Source: JBELHO01 sp042091375 (GTDB lineage Bacteria; Pseudomonadota; Gammaproteobacteria; Enterobacterales; Alteromonadaceae). Taken from it: 29,651 nt of DNA. The position numbers and the translations under genes were made by a program. Positions 24,324 through 29,651 of the stretch are shown here, piece by piece. Numbering within the stretch: position 1 is the first letter of the stretch; each line of letters opens with the position of its first letter. The DNA lies in contig JBELHO010000041.1 in the NCBI GenBank assembly GCA_042091375.1, positions 1-29,651 of the forward strand. Reading direction: 5' to 3'. The notes under the pieces were generated by a model that made no database searches, had not been told where the DNA came from, and saw only the letters and a list, made by a program, of their open reading frames with translations.

Positions 24324-25373
24324 CTAACTTTGCTGTTGTGGTTTGTCATCATTGGCGGCCAGTAATACTGCAAACCAACGCCCTTCAACTGAACTTTGCA
24401 GGCCTATTTTCAAAACCATTGTCAGTGGTACTGACAGTAACATCCCCACTGTACCTAACAACCAACCCCAAAATATTAATGACAAAAACACCACCAAGGC
24501 TGATAAGCCAAGGCCTTTACCTAAGTACTTAGGTTCAACTACATTGCCCATTACGGTATTGATGACCATATAGCCCAGACCAATAAAGCCCGCTGAGGCT
24601 GGGCCTAATTGCAATATTGCCAATGAAATGGCCGGAACGGCGGCAATAATAGAACCGATATTTGGAATGAAATTCAGTAAAAATGCCAAAACTCCCCACA
24701 AAATTGGAAAGTCTAAACCAAATGCCCACAGCATAATTGCTACGACAACACCTGTGGCTATACTGACTAAGGTTTTAATGGCTAAATAATTATTAACTGA
24801 TAATAAGAATTGATCAATCTGCTTTAAGCGCATGTCGGGATCATCCAAGGATAGATGGAGTTTTCTAGGAATAGACGGTGCCTCAAAAAGCATAAAAATC
24901 ACAGTGATCACGATTAAAAATAGATTGCCCATGACACTGCCAAGGCCGCTTAACATATCAGTGGCTAAGCCCATTGCGGCGGCAGGATCAAAGTACTCGA
25001 CCAAAAGCGCCGAAGAAATAACAATATTGAAGGCAGCTAAACGATCAATTAACCAGGTAAACTGAGCGTTCAATTGTTGCCGATATTCAGGCAATTTCAT
25101 AGACAATTCAGTGAGAGATTTACCCACTAAGCCGGCGATAGATAAAGCAATAAATAAAAATAAAACAATCACTAAAACAACCGCTAAGGCTTTGGGTATT
25201 TTATATCGCGTCAGCTTTGTGATCAGCGGGTTACAAGCAATAGCGATAAATGCTGACAATAAAAATGGCACTATGATATTAGCAGCGACTTTGATACCGG
25301 CGAGTATTATAAATAAAGCAGCACAAACAATCAGCGCTTTAACTATTCCATTTGATGATGATGATGAGATCAT
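24324..25373 (-). CDS. AI-2E family membrane transporter (TqsA/PerM-like)
   Basis: A 349-residue polytopic membrane protein with about seven to eight transmembrane helices. The family signature region is present: ILWGVLAFLLNFIPNIGSIIAAVPAISLAIL followed by VEPKYLGKGLGLSALVVFLSLIFWGWLLGTVGMLLSVPLT. Members include E. coli TqsA, reported in autoinducer-2 export, and PerM, and others with Na+/Li+-H+ antiport; the substrate cannot be told here. AGAGG five bases before the ATG supports the start. The N-terminus is a run of five serines. It is a single leftward gene between the envelope operon and ybbP. Confidence 0.9.
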   Translation of the reverse strand: MISSSSSNGIVKALIVCAALFIILAGIKVAANIIVPFLLSAFIAIACNPLITKLTRYKIPKALAVVLVIVLFLFIALSIAGLVGKSLTELSMKLPEYRQQLNAQFTWLIDRLAAFNIVISSALLVEYFDPAAAMGLATDMLSGLGSVMGNLFLIVITVIFMLFEAPSIPRKLHLSLDDPDMRLKQIDQFLLSVNNYLAIKTLVSIATGVVVAIMLWAFGLDFPILWGVLAFLLNFIPNIGSIIAAVPAISLAILQLGPASAGFIGLGYMVINTVMGNVVEPKYLGKGLGLSALVVFLSLIFWGWLLGTVGMLLSVPLTMVLKIGLQSSVEGRWFAVLLAANDDKPQQQS

Positions 25374-25494
25374 TGTGTCCTCTGTAAACCATGTAAATTA
25401 TTTTTATTATTAGCGCCCGTTGGGCTTTACTATATATTTTCGCAGAAATATTTGCGCGAAACCGATACTGATCTCGCGCATTGCAGCTAAACCT

Positions 25495-28062
25495 TTACAT
25501 AGTTCTGCGTATTAAGGTGACACTTGTTAAATTGAGTAAGCGATAACAACTTAACATACCTATGGTGCCGACAAAACCCGCACCAGATAAGACACCTACC
25601 AGCCAATATGAAAAGTGAAAACTACTAGACATATCAAAAGCTTGGGTTTGTAAAATAAACACACCTACTTCCATGCCTATACTTGCCATCAATCCAGCAA
25701 TCGCCCCAAGGGCAACAAACTCAAACAAAACACTATTGCGCAGTAACGAACCTTTGGCGCCGAGCGTGCGTAAAATAGCCAGTTCTCTCTCTCTTTCTTC
25801 CATACTGGCTTGCACTTGTGCAACTAACACTAAGCTGCCAGCTAATACGACTAAGATCAAGATCAACTCTATCGCTAAAGAAACCTGATCGATTAACGCC
25901 GTCAATTGTTTCATGATCGCCGCAAAATCAATCAGTGTTATGGTCGGATGTTGTGCTAATAACTGATAAAAAACATCTTTTTTATGTTCAGCAATATTCC
26001 AAGCGGAAATAGAAGTCGCTGGGAAGTCTTGTAATACCGACTCATTGAAAATCATAATAAAATTCAATTGTCGCGACTTCCAATTAACCTCTCTGATACT
26101 GGTTACGGGCACGGTAAACTCACCTGTACCTATGGTAAAAGTCAGTTGATCACCAATTTCAATAGCTAACCTTTCTGCCGCTCGACTTTCTATCGATACC
26201 TGTGGGCTTTTATCAGTCGCTTGCCACCACTGTCCTTGCGTTACCTTGTTCTCTTGCGGAATATCATCACTCCAGGTTAAGCTCAACTCGCGTCCCATTC
26301 CCCTGCGACCTTGCTCGCTGTCTTTATCACTTTGCTCGCTTTGCTCTGTTGCACTGTTTTGACGCGCTGCAAGTTGTGATCTACTTACCGTTTGTTCACC
26401 ATTAATTGCCGATAAACGACCGCGATACACGGAAAAGTATCCGCGATTGGGAATATCGTTTGCTTCGGTAAAGGCGGTTAATGCTGGTATTTGATCATCG
26501 GTTATATTGACCAAGTATTGGTTGGGAGTATCTTCGGGAAACTGAGCTTGCCATTCATCAATAATCGAGCTTTTCATCACAGTGATCAGCAGTAATAACT
26601 TTATCGCTATGGTAAAACTCACTAACTGAACACTGTTTTCACTGGCGCGACGTCTGAGATTAGCTAACGCTAAATGCCAAGACTTACCCGCTTTACTGCC
26701 AGCTTGTCGACTGGCATTCATGATCACCCGCCCGAGGAGTAATAAAACCAATGAAACAATAAAACCGCCGGCCAGGAGTGCTAAGCTCATTAACGCATCA
26801 CCACTAAAGATATACAGCAGGACAAATAGTGCTAATACAGGCGGTAGTTGATACCAGCCAAAACGCGAAGTATTGTTGTGTTGAAAACCGCGAATAACCG
26901 CCAAAGGTGAGGTATTGATCAATTCACTTATCGGATGTATTGCGAAAGCGATCGCACACAACAAACCAGTAAAAATTGCCGTCATAAACGGGGTAAAACC
27001 CAAGGGGGCTTGTGCCAGTGATACATGCTCCTCAATGGCTGAAGCACCCAGTATCAATAACAAGTATCCCACCAGTAAGCCAACACCGATACTCAACAGA
27101 CTTAACAACCCCCAATGCAGACAATAAAGTTTGCGAATATGCCCTATTGATGCGCCTAACGCTCTAAATACCGCAACAACAGACTGGTGTCTTCTACCAT
27201 AGCGCCGGCTTGCCACCGCCACCGCTACCGCAGCTAAGACAATACCCAACATACTGGCCAGCGATAAAAACTTCTCCGCACTATCGAGTGTGGTTGATAA
27301 ACGGTTTTGCGCCCTTTTGGCATCGTACCAATTTTGTGTATCATTAACTCGAGGTTCTAGCCATTGTTCAAACGAGTCGATAGCGTCAGTTTCGCCAGCG
27401 AACAAATACATGTAACGGATCCGACTACCCGGCTGAATTAACTGAGTTTTTGCCATATCATCTAGGTGCATAAAAATAGTTGGACCGGCAACCAACATGC
27501 GATAACTGCGATCGGGAATATCGGTTACTATGCCAGCGATGGTAAAAGTCGCCACCCCTATTTCAACAGAGTCACCAATATCTACACCAAGACGACTCAA
27601 TAGACTGCGTTCAACCCAAACAGAGCCCCGTGGAGGCGCATTGGCCAGTAAAGCAACTTGTTGCGCAACGGCAGTTTTAACTTTTAACTCGCCCCGCAAT
27701 GGATATGTGTCAGAAACCGCTGAAAGTTCACTGAGTAACATGGCATCACCGGCAAACACCATAGATTCAGTTTCTAACTTACGCGCTAGACGCAAGTCCA
27801 TTGCCGCGCTTTTATCTAAGATGTTTTGTTCAACCTCTCGAGAGCCGCTAAGCACCCGATCAGCGCCAATGGTATTGGTGCTATTGGCTACAATGACATG
27901 TTTAACTTGACCACTAAAGCCAGTTAGAGAAAACACAGTAGCTACTGCTAAGACAATAGCTAAAAAAATAATGGTTAATTCACCGCGGCGCAATTCGTGA
28001 TGTAACAAACGCAGTGATTGTTGTAACCAAGTTTTTGATGATTGTTGTTGAAAAGCAGTCAT
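25495..28062 (-). CDS. ybbP: FtsX-like ABC permease (YbbP)
   Basis: An 855-residue inner-membrane protein with the YbbP layout: one N-terminal helix (about 35-55), a periplasmic domain, a first FtsX-type helix set (about 265-400), further central helices (about 410-460), a second periplasmic domain, and a second FtsX set at the C-terminus with SMEERERELAILRTLGAKGSLL, the cytoplasmic coupling segment. It begins 2 bp after the ybbA stop and works with YbbA as an ATP-driven complex. In E. coli the YbbAP complex has been linked to TesA and to extraction of hydrophobic compounds from the membrane; that function is taken from the conserved gene neighbourhood. Confidence 0.92.
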   Translation of the reverse strand: MTAFQQQSSKTWLQQSLRLLHHELRRGELTIIFLAIVLAVATVFSLTGFSGQVKHVIVANSTNTIGADRVLSGSREVEQNILDKSAAMDLRLARKLETESMVFAGDAMLLSELSAVSDTYPLRGELKVKTAVAQQVALLANAPPRGSVWVERSLLSRLGVDIGDSVEIGVATFTIAGIVTDIPDRSYRMLVAGPTIFMHLDDMAKTQLIQPGSRIRYMYLFAGETDAIDSFEQWLEPRVNDTQNWYDAKRAQNRLSTTLDSAEKFLSLASMLGIVLAAVAVAVASRRYGRRHQSVVAVFRALGASIGHIRKLYCLHWGLLSLLSIGVGLLVGYLLLILGASAIEEHVSLAQAPLGFTPFMTAIFTGLLCAIAFAIHPISELINTSPLAVIRGFQHNNTSRFGWYQLPPVLALFVLLYIFSGDALMSLALLAGGFIVSLVLLLLGRVIMNASRQAGSKAGKSWHLALANLRRRASENSVQLVSFTIAIKLLLLITVMKSSIIDEWQAQFPEDTPNQYLVNITDDQIPALTAFTEANDIPNRGYFSVYRGRLSAINGEQTVSRSQLAARQNSATEQSEQSDKDSEQGRRGMGRELSLTWSDDIPQENKVTQGQWWQATDKSPQVSIESRAAERLAIEIGDQLTFTIGTGEFTVPVTSIREVNWKSRQLNFIMIFNESVLQDFPATSISAWNIAEHKKDVFYQLLAQHPTITLIDFAAIMKQLTALIDQVSLAIELILILVVLAGSLVLVAQVQASMEERERELAILRTLGAKGSLLRNSVLFEFVALGAIAGLMASIGMEVGVFILQTQAFDMSSSFHFSYWLVGVLSGAGFVGTIGMLSCYRLLNLTSVTLIRRTM

Positions 28063-28064
28063 AT

Positions 28065-28832
28065 TTAACCCACTTCAGATACATTAGCAGGATCAGTATG
28101 GGATACGTCTAAATCAGCCACTTGTGCTGTAGGGTTAGGCTGTTTATTTTTAGCTTCGGTTAATTGCCCGCTGTCCATTTCGACTTGTCTTTGACAACGA
28201 GCGGCTAATTTAACGTCATGGGTGACTAATACTAAGGTGGTACCTAATTGTTGATTTAATTCAAATAATAAATCGGCAATATGCTGGCCAGTTTTGGTAT
28301 CTAAATTGCCCGTAGGTTCATCGGCGAATAAAATATCAGGTTTACTGATAAAGGCTCTGGCAATAGCAACGCGCTGTTGTTCCCCTCCTGAAAGTTGCGA
28401 GGGATAATGATCAATGCGATCACCCAAACCTACTTGTTCAAGCAAGGCTTTACCTAATTTCTCAGCGTCTGGCATGCCGGCTAATTCAGCGGGTAGCATA
28501 ACATTTTCAAGGGCAGTCAGACTGCTGATCAACAAGAACTGTTGAAAGATAAAACCGACGTGATTTGCTCTGACTAAACTGCGTTGTTCTTCATTAAGCT
28601 GGTGCATGGCATGGTTTTTAAGATAAACTTCACCAGAGCTAGGTAAATCTAACCCCGCTAAAATTGATAGCAAGGTAGTTTTCCCCGAGCCAGAAGAGCC
28701 AACAATAGCTAACGTTTCTCCAGCCTGTACTTTTAATTGCAATGGTTGTAATAAAGCTAATGTTTTATCTTCTAATTTAACAGATTTAGTAAGTTGATTG
28801 GCGTGTAAAATAATTTCGGAATTTAACTGCAT
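28065..28832 (-). CDS. ybbA: ABC transporter ATPase (YbbA, LolD-like)
   Basis: About 255 residues. Walker A GSSGSGKTT (45-53 from the chosen start), Q-loop in FIFQQF, signature LSGGEQQR, Walker B DILFADEPTGNLD and the H-loop in VTHD are all intact, as in the LolD/MacB/YbbA group. The chosen ATG at 28830-28832 has AGG nine bases upstream and begins MQLNSEIILHANQLTKS, which fits family length. An in-frame start 17 codons upstream would place the N-terminus inside tesA and looks unlikely. The start codon overlaps that of divergent tesA. The C-terminal 25 residues are a polar tail absent from shorter relatives. Confidence 0.92.
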   Translation of the reverse strand: MQLNSEIILHANQLTKSVKLEDKTLALLQPLQLKVQAGETLAIVGSSGSGKTTLLSILAGLDLPSSGEVYLKNHAMHQLNEEQRSLVRANHVGFIFQQFLLISSLTALENVMLPAELAGMPDAEKLGKALLEQVGLGDRIDHYPSQLSGGEQQRVAIARAFISKPDILFADEPTGNLDTKTGQHIADLLFELNQQLGTTLVLVTHDVKLAARCQRQVEMDSGQLTEAKNKQPNPTAQVADLDVSHTDPANVSEVG

Positions 28833-29445
28833 GAAAAAATACCTGTATTTAACTTTAATATGTATCGTTTGTTTATCATTCACAAAAACAGCATCGGCGA
28901 CAAAGTCTATTCTATTGCTGGGTGATAGTATTAGTGCAAGCTATGGAATGACACCACAACAAGGCTGGGTTCATATACTCAACCAGAGATTAAAGGATAG
29001 TCAGGCACAATACAAGATCGTTAATGCCAGTATTAGTGGAGAAACCACCAGTGGTGGCTTGTCTCGCCTGCCGGGAATATTGGCCAATAACAACATCAGC
29101 CACCTATTAATCGAACTTGGCGGAAATGATGGCCTAAGAGGTTACGCTCCGCAAGCCATTAAAAACAATTTGTTACAAATGATAGACATAGCACAAGCAG
29201 AAAATATTGTAGTAACCCTAATGCAAATTAAGATCACCCCTAATTATGGTCCTCGATATACACAATTATTCGAACAAATTTTTTCACAAGTGGCACAACA
29301 AAAGCAGATCACCTTGTTGCCTTTCTTCATGGAAGAAATCGCCATAAAAAATGATTTAATGCTAAAAGATGGCATTCATCCCAATGCCAAAGCACAACCC
29401 ATTATTGCCGATATTGTCGGTAAGCAATTAGCGGCCATAATGTAG
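28831..29445 (+). CDS. tesA: Periplasmic SGNH esterase / acyl-CoA thioesterase I (TesA)
   Basis: A 204-residue secreted hydrolase also known as thioesterase I, protease I and lysophospholipase L1. The signal peptide (MKKYLYLTLICIVCLSF...) ends at ASA, residue 23. SGNH blocks are in order: block I LLLGDSISAS (nucleophile Ser33), block II Gly in NASISGETTSGG, block III LIELGGNDGLRG, and block V DGIHPNAKAQ with the catalytic Asp/His. I chose the ATG at 28831 because it places the signal peptide at the N-terminus; the in-frame start at 28798 would put 11 extra residues before it. The gene is divergent from ybbA as in E. coli. Confidence 0.95.
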   Translation: MKKYLYLTLICIVCLSFTKTASATKSILLLGDSISASYGMTPQQGWVHILNQRLKDSQAQYKIVNASISGETTSGGLSRLPGILANNNISHLLIELGGNDGLRGYAPQAIKNNLLQMIDIAQAENIVVTLMQIKITPNYGPRYTQLFEQIFSQVAQQKQITLLPFFMEEIAIKNDLMLKDGIHPNAKAQPIIADIVGKQLAAIM

Positions 29446-29538
29446 CCTAAACAGCTGTTGCTTAGGTTGATAACGAGCATGTTATGCGCATTTAAAGATG
29501 GGGCAACAACCACAACTTGAGCATTAAAAAAAGAAGCA

Positions 29539-29567
29539 AAAAAAACCGACAGATGTCGGTTTTTTTA
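29539..29567. terminator. Bidirectional terminator between tesA and tRNA-Glu
   Basis: The stem ACCGACA/TGTCGGT (29545-29551, 29554-29560) has an upstream A run and a downstream run of T. It can end both tesA (plus) and the leftward tRNA transcript. Confidence 0.9.
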
Positions 29568-29603
29568 TCATTTATACCTTGTTGATCAGGCATAACAAAT
29601 AAG

Positions 29604-29651
29604 TGGCATCCCTAAGGGGATTCGAACCCCTGTTACCGCCGTGAAAGGGCG
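29604..29651 (-). tRNA. tRNA-Glu(UUC), 3' part, cut by the window edge
   Basis: On the minus strand the sequence gives an anticodon stem-loop CGCCCTTTCACGGCG with anticodon TTC, a variable loop GTAAC, a T-arm with GGTTCGAATCC between AGGGG and CCCCT-type arms, the acceptor strand ending AGGGAT, the discriminator G and an encoded CCA (29604-29606). The 5' acceptor and D-arm lie beyond the edge. Confidence 0.95.

Noticed and set aside
25415..25461. Short stems (GCCC/GGGC and TTTCGC/GCGAAA) after ybbP
   Set aside because: Stems are four to six base pairs and not followed by a T run in the ybbP direction.

Overview
The window looks like a chromosomal piece of a low-GC marine gammaproteobacterium of the Alteromonadales, most likely Colwelliaceae (Colwellia/Thalassotalea-like). 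The basis is an E. coli-type RNase E catalytic half, MiaE, a DUF2947 protein, the yafS-gloB-mltD and ybbP-ybbA-tesA neighbourhoods typical of gammaproteobacteria, and AT-rich spacers. It is draft sequence: two runs of exactly 100 N break rne and an outer-membrane protein gene.

Layout. 1-4079 is a minus-strand operon: an HlyD/CvaA-type adaptor, a bacteriocin-type ABC exporter with an intact C39 leader peptidase, and a DUF2059 protein. No precursor peptide is visible. 4080-6030 is accessory wreckage: an array of degenerate 10-bp repeats, a RhuM/Fic pseudogene with stops and frameshifts, and an internally deleted IS66 remnant fused to the RhuM 5' end. 6143-9830 holds lysC, an unusually long gene-free divergent spacer that ends in an 11-bp tandem repeat running into the elyC start codon, elyC, and a Nif3/YbgI-like gene. 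9984-13345 is the conserved yafS (-) / gloB (+) / mltD (+) block. 13460-18716 is the rluC-HAD operon, divergent from rne across a 0.6-kb leader with hairpins; rne ends in a strong bidirectional terminator. 18797-21590 carries a family 2-like glycosyltransferase, miaE and DUF2947. 21690-24110 is a two-gene envelope operon (MetA-like outer-membrane protein plus DUF1254/DUF1214 protein). 24324-29445 has an AI-2E family permease and ybbP-ybbA facing tesA, whose start codons overlap on opposite strands. The right edge cuts a tRNA-Glu(UUC).

Most genes are housekeeping: RNA processing and modification (rne, rluC, miaE), envelope work (elyC, mltD, ybbAP, tesA), detoxification (gloB) and amino-acid synthesis (lysC). 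The parts most worth a second look are the exporter operon without a visible substrate, the helically phased 10-bp repeat beside the RhuM/IS66 scar, the 11-bp repeat at elyC, the ybbA/tesA start overlap, and evidence that the N gap at 23971-24070 contains no missing sequence.
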